Part shown: positions 8,752-17,173 of the stretch, one piece after another
How positions within the stretch are numbered: the stretch's first letter is position 1
Layout: the number at the start of each line of letters is the position of its first letter
Assembly (NCBI RefSeq): GCF_032921865.1
Contig: NZ_CP136684.1
Location: 2,329,001-2,393,000 of the forward strand
From: Thalassospira lucentensis
GTDB lineage: Bacteria > Pseudomonadota > Alphaproteobacteria > Rhodospirillales > Thalassospiraceae
Direction of reading: 5' to 3'
Length of the DNA: 64,000 bases
The notes under the pieces: generated by a model
What the model was told of the DNA's origin: nothing
What the model saw: the letters and a program-made list of their open reading frames with translations, nothing else
Databases searched by the model: none
Program-made: the position numbers and the translations under genes

Positions 8752-9134
8752 AGGAACGAATTCATGGCCTGACCGCACGGCATAAGGATAGTCCGCATAT
8801 TACTGATGTGCGATTTTCTCTATCCCCCTGCTTTTTTTCATGAATTTGGTTTCCATATATTTTGGGGTGTGGAAACATTTCACCAAAGGCCGGTGTCGTC
8901 TTGGGGAGCCCTGTTCGGTAAAACGCACCGAACAAGGTTATTTTCGGGGTCGGGTCACTTTTCCGATCTGGTTATCGACAACGATTTACACCGCCAAATA
9001 CGGACCGGCATCTTGCGCCGGTCACAGGGGCGTTTGCCATCAAGCCGGATAAACCGGTTGGTTGCGCATCCTGAAAACAAAATGATTGGGATTGGGATCA
9101 TTATTGTCGTCATCCAGACAAGGAGTGAAGACCA
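8752..9134. other. Long 5' region of the OmpA-lipoprotein gene with a stem-loop
   Basis: No convincing gene in 383 bp. It holds a perfect 8-bp inverted repeat, TGTTCGGT / ACCGAACA, at 8922-8944 with a 7-nt loop, followed by AGGTTATTTT. That could terminate a short upstream transcript or form a leader structure. A 110-codon frame across the region (8806-9138) has non-coding composition and overlaps the lipoprotein start. Confidence 0.4.
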
Positions 9135-9989
9135 ATGAGAGCTAAACTGCTTTTCGCTGTTTCCGCTGCGGCATTTCTTGGTGCCTGCGCCAATATGGAC
9201 ATTCCGGGCGTTCGCGGGATGGTCGATGAAGGTTCGGCATTCGACGCAGCCCTTCATCAGGGTTATTCCGATCTTGCCCAGGCGGAATATGAAGAGGCGG
9301 ACTGGGTGGATGCACGTTACTTCACCAACCGCGCGAAAATGGCGGCAATGGGACAGGATACAGGTCCACAGCCGCTGGCAGACCGTGATCTGCCGGAAAA
9401 TGGCCTGTCGGAAATCAGCGTTGCACGTGCCGATATGATGGCAGCATTCGACGCCGGCGGTCGTGACAAGTCGCCGCAGGCGGCCGGGCGTACGCAGGTC
9501 GGGTTCGATTGCTGGATGCAGGAACTTGAAGAAAACATCCAGCAGGAAGATATCGACAATTGCCGTGCGGCTTTCTATCAGGCACTTGCCATCGTTCAGG
9601 CCGATATCGCCCCGTCGGAAAGCATGGCCAAAGCCGCGCCAATGATGATGCCCGAACCGATGAATATCTATTTCGCGTTCGACAGCGCTGTTCTGGGTGA
9701 CAAGGCAATGCCGGTCGTGACCGGAATTGTCGAGGCATATGAAAAATACGATCCGAAAATGATCAGTCTGACGGCATATGCTGACCGTGCCGGGGATGCG
9801 ATGTATAACGATATGCTTGCCAAATCGCGTGTCGATGCGGTGGTCAAGGCATTGCGTGATCATGGTATCAGCCCAAGCAAGCTTGCCATCAGCATCAGCG
9901 GTGAGGCCAATGTACCGGTTCCGACGGCTGATGGGGTCGCCGAACAGGGCAACAGGGTCGTTACAGTCAAATTTGAAGACGGCATGTAA
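9135..9989 (+). CDS. OmpA-family outer-membrane lipoprotein
   Basis: A 284-residue lipoprotein. The signal peptide ends in the lipobox FLGAC, so Cys18 should be lipidated. Residues of about 20-175 are an alpha-helical region rich in Asp and Glu. Residues of about 180-284 are an OmpA C-terminal peptidoglycan-binding domain: MNIYFAFDSAVLG (beta1, with the usual FDS), ISLTAYADRAGDAMYND (the 'G.tD..G...yN..LS..RA' motif), then SRVDAVVKAL and EQGNRVV. It probably tethers the outer membrane to peptidoglycan. AAGGAG lies 10 nt before the ATG. A small Pmp3-like gene follows at 26 bp and is probably cotranscribed. Confidence 0.88.
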   Translation: MRAKLLFAVSAAAFLGACANMDIPGVRGMVDEGSAFDAALHQGYSDLAQAEYEEADWVDARYFTNRAKMAAMGQDTGPQPLADRDLPENGLSEISVARADMMAAFDAGGRDKSPQAAGRTQVGFDCWMQELEENIQQEDIDNCRAAFYQALAIVQADIAPSESMAKAAPMMMPEPMNIYFAFDSAVLGDKAMPVVTGIVEAYEKYDPKMISLTAYADRAGDAMYNDMLAKSRVDAVVKALRDHGISPSKLAISISGEANVPVPTADGVAEQGNRVVTVKFEDGM

Positions 9990-10015
9990 GCCGACACAAC
10001 AAAGAGGATTAATTC

Positions 10016-10213
10016 ATGCGGTTACTCATCGCACTTCTGCTGCCGTGGTTGTTGTTCTTTACCATTGGGCGGCCAATCGCCGGCATCATCTGCCTGATCC
10101 TTCAGATTACTCTTCTGGGCTGGATTCCGGCGGCGATCTGGGCAGTTTATGCGCTGAGCCAGTACAACACCGACAAAAAAATCAGTCAGGCCATGGGCGG
10201 TGGGCAGGGTTAA
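10016..10213 (+). CDS. YqaE/Pmp3-family small membrane protein
   Basis: A 65-residue protein with two hydrophobic segments and the Pmp3/YqaE signature pattern: LLIALLLPWLLFF, a Gly turn, then LQITLLGWIPAAIWAVYAL, corresponding to 'LNILLTLLGYIPGIIHALYVI' of the family. A short charged tail (NTDKKISQAMGG) follows. Family members are stress-associated membrane proteins in bacteria, plants and yeast. AGAGGA lies upstream. It is the last gene before a strong terminator. Confidence 0.78.
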   Translation: MRLLIALLLPWLLFFTIGRPIAGIICLILQITLLGWIPAAIWAVYALSQYNTDKKISQAMGGGQG

Positions 10214-10273
10214 ATCCCGGCAACGCGTTCAGGTATTCTGAGGATTGGCGGGTAACCGCATTGCATCTGAAAG

Positions 10274-10297
10274 GCAGGCCTTCGGGCCTGCTTTTTT
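10274..10297 (+). terminator. Rho-independent terminator
   Basis: Perfect GCAGGCC / GGCCTGC stem with a TTCG tetraloop, followed by six T. It ends the lipoprotein/Pmp3 unit and lies against the 3' end of the convergent small membrane gene. Confidence 0.92.
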
Positions 10298-10298
10298 G

Positions 10299-10529
10299 TT
10301 AATGCATGTGGCGGCGAACGCCGCCGATAAACCGGGATATCAGTTGTGAGACGGTAAAGCGTGTGATCACAAATGTGACAAAGCCAGCAATTCCGGGCCA
10401 GTACCATGCCTGCACTTCCGGTCGGATGCTTTGTTCAACCAATCCGTAAACGATGGCTGCCAGTCCTGCGCCCGCCAGAAAAGCCAAACGCCTGCGATAG
10501 CGGCCGATAAAAGGTGCAAATAACCACAT
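10299..10529 (-). CDS. Small two-helix membrane protein, unknown function
   Basis: A 76-residue frame with a basic patch (GRYRRRL), two predicted transmembrane helices (about residues 15-32 and 43-60), and a basic C-terminus (GGVRRHMH). AGGA lies about 10 nt before the ATG. It follows the dGTPase gene by 50 bp on the same strand, so it is probably cotranscribed. No family was recognised. It is likely real because it has a ribosome-binding site and positive-inside charge distribution. Confidence 0.55.
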   Translation of the reverse strand: MWLFAPFIGRYRRRLAFLAGAGLAAIVYGLVEQSIRPEVQAWYWPGIAGFVTFVITRFTVSQLISRFIGGVRRHMH

Positions 10530-10579
10530 CGCCCCGCTTTCCTATGCTTTCAACCGGCAGTCAGGATTGCTGCCGGGCA

Positions 10580-11905
10580 TCAATGCTGCCCGCCGCCGAT
10601 ATCGCGCGCAAGGCGGGCGGCAAAGTCGTCCGTCATGCCCGATATGTAATCCAGGATCGTCAGATACAGGTTGTAAAGCGGTGCGCCGACCGGCATCGAA
10701 TCATTGCCGATCAGTTCGCGAACCCGCCCGGTGCGATAGGAAAGCTCGGCGTCATCCTTGGCCTGATGGATTTCAAGTGCGGACTTGCAGAAGGTATCAA
10801 GCAGCGTTTCAAGGCACGCAAATGCCCCGACCTCGATCTGGACTTTGCGCCGGTTCAGAATGATCTGCTTTTCGGAAAACTGTTTGGCGGTCGCGATCAT
10901 TTCGTTGAACGGACCATCGGCACAGGACAGAAGATCACCATCGACAGCCCCGTTCAGCAACTGCTCCTCGCGCAAGACAAAGGCATCGGTCAGGGCATCG
11001 AGCAGCCCGGTGATGATCTTGCCGCGCAGGAAGGTCATCTTGCGCCGGATGTTGGTTTCACGGTGATATTCGGCGGGAATATCGTCGGGAATGCAGGGCA
11101 ATAACAGGTTTTCAAAGACGCTGAAATCGACCAGTTCTAGCTCCACACCATCTTCGATATCAATCAGGGCGTAACAGACGTCATCGGCCGCCTCGACCAG
11201 ATAAACCAGCGGATGACGGCAAAATGATTGTGCGCCGGTTCGGATCAGCCCGGTGGCATCGGCGACTTCGGTTAACAGATCCATTTCACGCTGAAACGCA
11301 CCGAATTTCATTTTTTCGGGATAAGGGCTGCCAATCGCCGACCATGGATATTTTACGAAACTTGCCAGCGTCGCATAGGTCAGGCGCATGCCGCCGTCAT
11401 AAAGGCCGCTTCGTTTATGGGTCAGTAACCTGAACCCCTGCGCATTGCCTTCAAAGGTGGTCAGATCGGCGCGTTCGGCCTCCGACAACGGCGCAAGATA
11501 TTTGGGATCGGCATCCAGAAACCACTGACGAACAGCATATTCCCCGGCATGGCCGAATGGCGGATTGCCGATGTCATGGGCAAGGGCGGCGGCCTGAACA
11601 ATGGCGGCCATATGATCGGGTTCAATTCCGTCGGGCAGGTGGCCTTTTTCGGCCAATTGATGACCGACCATAAGTCCCATGGACCGTGCCACACAGGATA
11701 CTTCGAGACTATGGGTCAGGCGGGTATGGACATTGTCGTTTTCAGGCAGCGGATGAACCTGCGTCTTGCGTTGCAGACGCCGGAATGCCGACGAAAAAAT
11801 GATCCGGTCGTAATCCTTGTGAAAATCGGATCGACCGAACGCTCCGACGCTTGAATGTCGTGTGCCCAGACGTTCAGGCGACAGCAATTTTTGCCAGTTC
11901 ATCAT
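10580..11905 (-). CDS. dgt: Deoxyguanosinetriphosphate triphosphohydrolase-like protein
   Basis: A 441-residue HD-domain dNTP triphosphohydrolase that hydrolyses dNTPs to deoxynucleosides and triphosphate and so helps control dNTP pools. The HD motif is complete: HTRLTHSLEVS (first His) and AAALAHDIGNPPFGHAGE (His-Asp pair), with later NAQGFRLLTH and the conserved VYLVEAADDVCY (last Asp). The N-terminus DYDRIIFSSAFRRLQRKTQV is typical of the family. Two adjacent ATG codons (11905, 11902) could initiate. The upstream AGGATGC favours neither strongly. Confidence 0.92.
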   Translation of the reverse strand: MMNWQKLLSPERLGTRHSSVGAFGRSDFHKDYDRIIFSSAFRRLQRKTQVHPLPENDNVHTRLTHSLEVSCVARSMGLMVGHQLAEKGHLPDGIEPDHMAAIVQAAALAHDIGNPPFGHAGEYAVRQWFLDADPKYLAPLSEAERADLTTFEGNAQGFRLLTHKRSGLYDGGMRLTYATLASFVKYPWSAIGSPYPEKMKFGAFQREMDLLTEVADATGLIRTGAQSFCRHPLVYLVEAADDVCYALIDIEDGVELELVDFSVFENLLLPCIPDDIPAEYHRETNIRRKMTFLRGKIITGLLDALTDAFVLREEQLLNGAVDGDLLSCADGPFNEMIATAKQFSEKQIILNRRKVQIEVGAFACLETLLDTFCKSALEIHQAKDDAELSYRTGRVRELIGNDSMPVGAPLYNLYLTILDYISGMTDDFAARLARDIGGGQH

Positions 11906-12033
11906 CGGTTTTGCATCCTGAGTCTATCGGTCGCATACATGTTCGTGTCGCACTATGGCGCAAACTTCATGACATAATCGTAAAGTGACGGGCTTAAAAT
12001 GTCGGGCGATGCTTCATTGCATGCACGTTTACA

Positions 12034-12813
12034 TTACCCCGGCGTTGCCGCCGAACCGGCCAGCAATCCACCATCAATTGTCAGTTCCGTTCCCGTCATG
12101 TAAGTGGCTTCATCCGATGCCAGCAAAACGGCAAGTGCTGCGACTTCGTCCGGGGTGCCGAAACGCTTGGCCGGTGTATCAGCGACAAGGGCTGCCATGC
12201 GGGCGTCGCGATCCGGACCGTTGCCAAGCATCGGTTCCCACATCGGTGTCAGAATGGCGGCGGGATGGATTGAATTGCAGCGAATATTGTAACCCTGTTG
12301 TGCGCAATATAGCGCGACAGTTTTGCTGTGATTGCGAATGGCCGCCTTGGACGAGGCATAGGCCGCCGCAGCCGGAATGCCAACCATTCCCGAGCGCGAT
12401 GAAATATTAATGATCGAGCCCGATTTACGCTGGCGCATGGCCCTGATGGCGTAGCGACACCCCATAAATGTACCGTCAAGATTAACCTGATGGACTGCGC
12501 GCCAGTCGGCAAGTGATGCATTTTCCGGATCATGTGCGACGATGCCGTCTTCAAAACCAGTAATGCCGGCATTGTTGACCATGACATCAATGGCCGGATA
12601 GGCATCGGCAAGCTTTTGCCAGTCATCCTCGTTGCCGACATCAAGGCGCATGGTTTTGCAACCTGCCTCCTTGGCAAATGCCAGAAGCGCACCTTCGTCT
12701 CGGTCGGTTGCTATGACGTCAGCACCTTCTTTGATAAAGGCTTTTGAAATCGCAGCACCAATGCCGCGCGCCGCACCGGTTATGATGCAAATCCGGTTTT
12801 CAAGTCGTTTCAT
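12034..12813 (-). CDS. Short-chain dehydrogenase/reductase (SDR)
   Basis: A 259-residue classical SDR. The cofactor motif is [12 protein letters not shown] near residues 12-23, with an Asp at the end of beta2 (IATDRD), which predicts NAD(H) preference. VNNAGITG lies near 77-84. The catalytic Ser is in INISSRSG and the Tyr/Lys pair in [13 protein letters not shown]. The C-terminal [16 protein letters not shown] is also typical. The substrate is unknown. The start at 12813 is preferred over the longer frame from 12873 because it begins the normal SDR N-terminus and AGGGAACG lies upstream. Confidence 0.87.
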   Translation of the reverse strand: MKRLENRICIITGAARGIGAAISKAFIKEGADVIATDRDEGALLAFAKEAGCKTMRLDVGNEDDWQKLADAYPAIDVMVNNAGITGFEDGIVAHDPENASLADWRAVHQVNLDGTFMGCRYAIRAMRQRKSGSIINISSRSGMVGIPAAAAYASSKAAIRNHSKTVALYCAQQGYNIRCNSIHPAAILTPMWEPMLGNGPDRDARMAALVADTPAKRFGTPDEVAALAVLLASDEATYMTGTELTIDGGLLAGSAATPG

Positions 12814-12871
12814 GGTCGCTTCGTTCCCTGTTCGGCCTTTGATGGCCTTTGCCGGTTTCGGTGTTATAGCC

Positions 12872-12904
12872 AAAAAGAAAGCGGCGCGTCCATCGACGCG
12901 CCGC
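12872..12904 (-). terminator. Rho-independent terminator of htpG
   Basis: On the minus strand, a perfect 9-bp stem GCGGCGCGT / ACGCGCCGC (12904-12881) is followed by TTTCTTTTT. It lies 31 bp past the htpG stop codon. Confidence 0.92.
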
Positions 12905-12934
12905 CATCTTTTGTACGGTGTGGGCAGGGAAAGC

Positions 12935-14818
12935 CTAGCTACCGAGACCTTTTTCCATCACCAGATCAAGGCGTCGGGCGAAGCTGACCGGGTCGGGCAG
13001 GGCTTCGCCTTCGAGGATACGGGCCTGATCAAGTAACAGGAGGGCGGCGTCATTAAGGATCGGGGCCTTGGCGTCCTTGATGGCAATGTCCGACAGCTTT
13101 TTGATCAGGCTGTGTTTCGGGTTGATTTCAAGGATGCGCGGGCTGATTTCGTCAACACGGTTGTGCTGCTTCATCAGGCGTTCCATCCGCAAATCCATAC
13201 CGGTTTCATCGGCAATCAGGCAGCAGGCCGAACTGGTCAGGCGATCTGATTCACGGACATCCTTGATGCTGGTGCCAAGTGCTATCTTGATCGATGCGAT
13301 CAGGGCATCAAGCGATGCATCGGATGCGGCATCGTCTTTCTTGTCGTCCTTGGCATCATCCTTGTCGTCGGATTTGACGTCGGCAAGGTCTGCACCGCCA
13401 CGGGTGACCGATTTGAAGTCTTTTTCTTCAAACTGGCCAACGGATGGCAACCAGAATTCATCCACCGGGTCGGTCAACAGCAGGACTTCGATCCCCTTGG
13501 CGGCAAAGCCTTCAAGCTGCGGGCTGCGTTTCAGCGCATCGACGTCTTCGCCGCTGATATAGTAGATCGCCTTCTGACCATCCTTCATGCGGGTGACATA
13601 GTCGGCAAGCGTTGTCCAGCCATCCGAATGCGTGGACCGGAAACGTGCCAGTTTCAGGATGCGGTCGCGGTTGGTGTAGTCCTCATACAGGCCTTCCTTG
13701 ACGACGGAACCGAAGTTTTCCCAGAAGGTTTCGAAGCCTTTCGAGTCTTTATTCGATGCGGTTTCAAGTTCGGACAGGAGTTTTTTGGTCAGGCCGTTTT
13801 TGATTTTGGTGAGGACCGGATTGTGTTGCAGCATTTCGCGCGAAATGTTCAGCGGCAGATCCTGGCTGTCGACGACACCCGACACGAAACGCAACCATGG
13901 CGGTAGGAGATCATCTGCGCCTTCGGTAATGAAGACCTTTCTGACATACAGCTTCAGATGGCCTTTGCGCGCCGGATCATAAAGATCGAACGGGCGCATG
14001 GTCGGCAGGAACAGAAGACCGGTATATTCAATCGCACCTTCGGCCTGATAGTGGATCGTTTTCCACGGATCGTCGAAGGCATGCGAATTGTGTTTGTAAA
14101 ATTCCTTGTACTGTTCGTCGGTAATGTCGGACTTCGGACGGGTCCAGAGTGCCGATGCCTCGTTCAGCGTTTCGTCATTGCCGTCCGCCTTCATCAGGAC
14201 AACCGGGATGCCGATATGATCGGAATAGGTTTTGACGATATGGCGCAGGCGGTATTCTTCGGTGAATTCCTTGAAATCATCGGTCAGATGCAGGGTGATC
14301 TGGGTGCCATGGCCTTCCATTTCTGCTTCGGCGATGGTGTATTCGCCCTTGCCATCCGATGACCATTTCCACGCCTGATCTTCACCGGCCTTTTTCGTGA
14401 CGACTTCGACCTGACCCGCGACCATGAAGGCAGAATAGAAGCCGACGCCGAACTGACCGATCAGGTCTACATCCTTGGCCTTGTCAGATTTCGACAGTGC
14501 TTCGACGAATTTTGCCGTTCCGGAGTTGGCAATCGTGCCAAGGTTTTCGATCAGGTCGGTCTTGTTCATCCCGATCCCGTTATCGGCAATCGTTAGAACA
14601 TTGCGGACATTGTCGGTCAGTAGGCGGACCTTGAATTCCGAATCACCGGCGAGCAGTTCCGGCTTGGCAATTGCTTCGTAGCGCAGCTTGTCGCAGGCAT
14701 CCGATGCATTGGAAATGAGCTCGCGCAGGAAGATGTCCTTGTTCGAATAAAGCGAATGGACAACGATATCGAGCAGGCGGCTGACTTCAGCCTCGAACCG
14801 CATTTTTTCTTCCGTCAT
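12935..14818 (-). CDS. htpG: Molecular chaperone HtpG (Hsp90)
   Basis: A 627-residue bacterial Hsp90. The N-terminal GHKL ATPase contains [33 protein letters not shown], and [14 protein letters not shown]. The middle domain contains [18 protein letters not shown] with the catalytic-loop Arg. The C-terminal dimerisation domain has [23 protein letters not shown]. An unusual Asp/Lys-rich stretch ([14 protein letters not shown], about nt 13320-13380) lies between the middle and C-terminal domains. The ATG at 14818 ([12 protein letters not shown]) follows AGGAGAACACAGAGGTC and gives the standard length. The upstream 23 codons of the open frame are excluded. It is cytosolic and folds client proteins under stress. 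Confidence 0.96.
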   Translation of the reverse strand: MTEEKMRFEAEVSRLLDIVVHSLYSNKDIFLRELISNASDACDKLRYEAIAKPELLAGDSEFKVRLLTDNVRNVLTIADNGIGMNKTDLIENLGTIANSGTAKFVEALSKSDKAKDVDLIGQFGVGFYSAFMVAGQVEVVTKKAGEDQAWKWSSDGKGEYTIAEAEMEGHGTQITLHLTDDFKEFTEEYRLRHIVKTYSDHIGIPVVLMKADGNDETLNEASALWTRPKSDITDEQYKEFYKHNSHAFDDPWKTIHYQAEGAIEYTGLLFLPTMRPFDLYDPARKGHLKLYVRKVFITEGADDLLPPWLRFVSGVVDSQDLPLNISREMLQHNPVLTKIKNGLTKKLLSELETASNKDSKGFETFWENFGSVVKEGLYEDYTNRDRILKLARFRSTHSDGWTTLADYVTRMKDGQKAIYYISGEDVDALKRSPQLEGFAAKGIEVLLLTDPVDEFWLPSVGQFEEKDFKSVTRGGADLADVKSDDKDDAKDDKKDDAASDASLDALIASIKIALGTSIKDVRESDRLTSSACCLIADETGMDLRMERLMKQHNRVDEISPRILEINPKHSLIKKLSDIAIKDAKAPILNDAALLLLDQARILEGEALPDPVSFARRLDLVMEKGLGS

Positions 14819-14906
14819 GACCTCTGTGTTCTCCTGTAATTTCAACCCACTATGTGCAATTTGCGCGATCAGGTCCCGATTTGGCAACCGTCCGGCAGTG
14901 CTTGAT

Positions 14907-14920
14907 ATGCGTCAACGCAT
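14907..14920. promoter_or_regulatory. Palindrome in the htpG/hpf divergent control region
   Basis: ATGCGT-CA-ACGCAT is a 6-2-6 perfect inverted repeat about 90 bp upstream of htpG and 175 bp upstream of hpf. No CIRCE element was found. Its role as an operator is a guess. Confidence 0.3.
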
Positions 14921-15094
14921 CTTGCAGCGCAAGCCCTGTATCCTAAGTATATAAAAAGACGGTTTCATTACAGGGCGCGAGGCTGCTGGAAGTTGTCTTG
15001 GGTCCTGTCCTGCCCCGAAACGGCAAACGTTTCGGATAATTGCAAGGTGCAATGCCTTGTGAATGTCTCAGGCTCTATAACAGGAGGCCGCAAT

Positions 15095-15421
15095 ATGAAG
15101 GTTCCCGTTCAAATCACCTACCGTGATGTTGATCAATCAGATGCATTGGACGAGCGTATCCGCTTCAAGGTGCAAAAACTGGAAGAAACCTTCGACCGCA
15201 TGACAAGTTGTCATGTCATCGTGGAAAGACCTCATGCATCCCACGCACAGGGAAACCGCTATGCGGTTCATTTCGGAATTAATGTGCCGGGTAAGGAGAT
15301 TATGGTTAAGCGCGATAGTGCCGATCATGCCCATGAGGATGTCTATATCGCGCTCAAAAACAGCTATCAGGCCGCGCGCCGCCAGCTCAAGGAGTATGTC
15401 GACCGGATGCGCGCCCACTAG
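15095..15421 (+). CDS. hpf: Ribosome hibernation-promoting factor, short HPF/RaiA type
   Basis: A 108-residue protein of the sigma-54-modulation/S30EA family: VPVQITYRDVDQSDALDERI, then KLEETFDRMTSCHVIVERPH, then VKRDSADHAHEDVYIALKNS and RQLKEYVDRM. It binds the 30S subunit to silence or store ribosomes in stationary phase. The ATG at 15095 has an ideal AGGAGG 7 nt upstream. Only the N-terminal domain is present, so this is the short form, unlike the long HPF found next to rpoN in many alphaproteobacteria. It is divergent from htpG and is followed by a terminator. Confidence 0.93.
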   Translation: MKVPVQITYRDVDQSDALDERIRFKVQKLEETFDRMTSCHVIVERPHASHAQGNRYAVHFGINVPGKEIMVKRDSADHAHEDVYIALKNSYQAARRQLKEYVDRMRAH

Positions 15422-15454
15422 GGTTCCTGTTAACAACAGCGAGTAAATGAAATT

Positions 15455-15484
15455 ACGGAGCGGTCGGCTGACCGCTCCGTTTAT
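15455..15484. terminator. Hairpin terminator between hpf and the convergent monooxygenase gene
   Basis: Perfect 11-bp stem ACGGAGCGGTC / GACCGCTCCGT with a GGCT loop. The T tracts are short on both sides (TTTAT on plus, AATTTCATTT on minus), so it may act in both directions. Confidence 0.8.
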
Positions 15485-15514
15485 GTTCTGGACAATGTGA
15501 TGTGGTTGGGGCCG

Positions 15515-15841
15515 CTATACATCGCCCGAACGCCAGAGTGCCGTGTAACGGCCCGGCACAGCCTGTTCCAGCATCGGCCCGACACGGGCCAAGTGACCGG
15601 CAAACAGTTCCGAAGTGCTCCAGTTCGCAAGATCGTCGCGCGTTTTGAAACGCGACATGATGATCAGCGACCAGCCATCCTCTGAATGCAACAGCCGTCC
15701 CCCGAGCAATCCATTGATCCGGCCCGTGACACTTTTCTGAAAGCCGGTCTGAATTTCGATAAATTCGTCAATTCTGTCGGGTTTTGGTGTCACGAGACTT
15801 ACTGTGACAATCTCATCGCCGGTTTCGGTTTCGCTGTTCAT
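15515..15841 (-). CDS. Antibiotic biosynthesis monooxygenase (ABM/YgiN-like) domain protein
   Basis: A 108-residue dimeric alpha/beta ferredoxin-like protein of the ABM family: VTVSLVTPKPDRIDEFIEI, then GLLGGRLLHSEDGWSLIIMSRFKTRDDLANW, then AGHLARVGPML. Members include quinol monooxygenase YgiN and various small cofactor-free oxygenases. Its ATG overlaps the stop codon of the flavin reductase gene (ATGA, 15838-15841), which indicates translational coupling. The pairing recalls E. coli mdaB-ygiN (quinone reductase plus quinol monooxygenase), so a role in quinone redox cycling is a reasonable inference. Confidence 0.82.
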   Translation of the reverse strand: MNSETETGDEIVTVSLVTPKPDRIDEFIEIQTGFQKSVTGRINGLLGGRLLHSEDGWSLIIMSRFKTRDDLANWSTSELFAGHLARVGPMLEQAVPGRYTALWRSGDV

Positions 15842-16428
15842 GATGCTGCGACTTCGAGCAGCTCGGCTTTGACTTGCGGATAGCGCCCATCGCGCAATGT
15901 GCGGGCCCACCATTTCAGATCGATGACCATGTTTCTCAGGGCTGTTTCGCTTCCTGCCTTGTCGATTGGGTAGCCATCCGGATCAAACAGGTTCCATACA
16001 TTGGCGAAACTGACGACATCGCGCATCGTCACGACGTGCAGTTCGGCAAAAACATGCCGCAGATGTTCAACGGCCCGCAAACCACCCGACATTCCGCCAT
16101 AGGACACAAAAGCCAAAGGTTTTCGCCGCCATTCGGCTTTGGCTGAATCGATCAGCAGTTTCAGTTCGCCGGTAAAGCTGTGATTGTATTCCGGAGTTAC
16201 AACCAGAAAGGCGTCGGCTTCGGCCAGACTGGCTTGCAGTTCGGCAACGCCGGGATGCGTATTGCCAACATGGCGTGAAGGCAGATCAAGTTTGGCAGGA
16301 TCAATCACATCAATGGACAAGTCCGGATCACTTTTCAGGATTTCGACGGCCCATCCGGCAACCGTATCGCAGAACCGGTTTTCACGGGCACTGCCATAGA
16401 TCACGGCAAGGTTAAAAGACTCTTTCAT
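15838..16428 (-). CDS. NAD(P)H-dependent FMN reductase / quinone reductase-like flavoprotein
   Basis: A 196-residue flavodoxin-like reductase of the NADPH-dependent FMN reductase (ArsH/ChrR/azoreductase) family. The phosphate-binding loop is IYGSARENRFCD near residues 10-21. PEYNHSFTGELKLLIDS near 78-94 and FVSYGGMSGGLRAVEHLRH near 107-125 bind the isoalloxazine ring and mark the family. It probably reduces quinones, azo compounds or chromate with NAD(P)H. AAGGAG lies 8 nt upstream of the ATG. It is the first gene of a two-gene operon and is preceded by a SoxR-type promoter that diverges from soxR, so induction by redox-active compounds is likely. Confidence 0.87.
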   Translation of the reverse strand: MKESFNLAVIYGSARENRFCDTVAGWAVEILKSDPDLSIDVIDPAKLDLPSRHVGNTHPGVAELQASLAEADAFLVVTPEYNHSFTGELKLLIDSAKAEWRRKPLAFVSYGGMSGGLRAVEHLRHVFAELHVVTMRDVVSFANVWNLFDPDGYPIDKAGSETALRNMVIDLKWWARTLRDGRYPQVKAELLEVAAS

Positions 16429-16465
16429 GGCGTGGCTCCTTGATTATTTCGCAACAAGGAGTCAT

Positions 16466-16496
16466 TCTATAGAACCTTAACATTGGTTTAGGTCAA
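16466..16496 (-). promoter_or_regulatory. SoxR-type promoter and operator for the flavin reductase operon
   Basis: On the minus strand, -35 TTGACC (16496-16491) and -10 TATAGA (16471-16466) are separated by 19 bp, the over-long spacing typical of MerR-family activated promoters. Between and overlapping them is the dyad ACCTTAAC-ATTG-GTTTAGGT (16474-16493, one mismatch), which has the length and position of a SoxR box. The SoxR gene lies directly next door on the other strand. Confidence 0.8.
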
Positions 16497-16551
16497 TAGC
16501 AGATTTCGAATGCAGAAATGCATCACAAAAGAATGACAAAAGGGCAGGGAA

Positions 16552-17043
16552 ATGGAAAAGAGCGGGGTATTGCATCGCTATCTGAGTGTCGGGGAGGTCG
16601 CAAAAAGAAGCGGACTTGCGGTATCGGCGATCCATTTTTACGAGCGCAAGGGACTGATTTCCTCGATCCGGACGGATGGCAATCAACGACGTTTTCCGCG
16701 CGGTGTCCTGCGCCGGGTCGCGATCATAAAGGTGGCGCAACGTACCGGCATTCCGTTAGCGGAAATCGGCAATGCGTTATCAGGACTGCCAAATAACCGG
16801 GCGCCGACGACACAGGACTGGGAAAAGCTTTCGTCGCGGTGGCGCGATGATCTGGATAGCCGGATCGAACAATTGACCCTGCTGCGCGATCAACTGGGTA
16901 AATGCATCGGGTGTGGCTGCCTTTCGATCAACGACTGTCCGCTTCGCAACCCGTCGGATGAACTGGCAACGGATGGTCCCGGTGCGCGTTTGCTTGAACT
17001 TGATGACATACAGGATCACGAACCCTCAGATGGAACGTCTTGA
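16552..17043 (+). CDS. soxR: Redox-sensitive MerR-family regulator SoxR
   Basis: A 163-residue MerR-family regulator. The N-terminal winged HTH ([26 protein letters not shown], with [11 protein letters not shown]) is followed by a dimerisation coiled coil (about residues 78-118). The [2Fe-2S] cysteine cluster [12 protein letters not shown] near residues 119-130 is the SoxR signature CX2CXCX5C. Oxidation of the cluster by redox-cycling compounds activates target promoters. AGGGAA lies just before the ATG. It diverges from the flavin reductase-monooxygenase operon, and the shared promoter region contains the SoxR-type box. No soxS was seen, which fits the direct-regulation mode described for non-enteric bacteria. 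Confidence 0.94.
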   Translation: MEKSGVLHRYLSVGEVAKRSGLAVSAIHFYERKGLISSIRTDGNQRRFPRGVLRRVAIIKVAQRTGIPLAEIGNALSGLPNNRAPTTQDWEKLSSRWRDDLDSRIEQLTLLRDQLGKCIGCGCLSINDCPLRNPSDELATDGPGARLLELDDIQDHEPSDGTS

Positions 17044-17173
17044 TCCGTAACGGAATGCATTGGGATACTCTGACCGATACGGCAGAATGCTTGACATTGT
17101 GCGATGCGGCGTGTTGAAAAGCGCATTGAACTAGGCGCGCGAGATCATCCGCGATGCCTGCTGGAAAAGTTTG

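Noticed and set aside
8806-9138. A 110-codon plus-strand open frame before the OmpA lipoprotein gene
   Set aside because: No ribosome-binding site, no coherent hydrophobic or domain pattern, and it overlaps the well-supported lipoprotein start.
14819-15094. CIRCE element or clear heat-shock sigma promoter for htpG
   Set aside because: No TTAGCACTC-N9-GAGTGCTAA and no convincing sigma-32 consensus were found; only an unrelated 14-bp palindrome is present.
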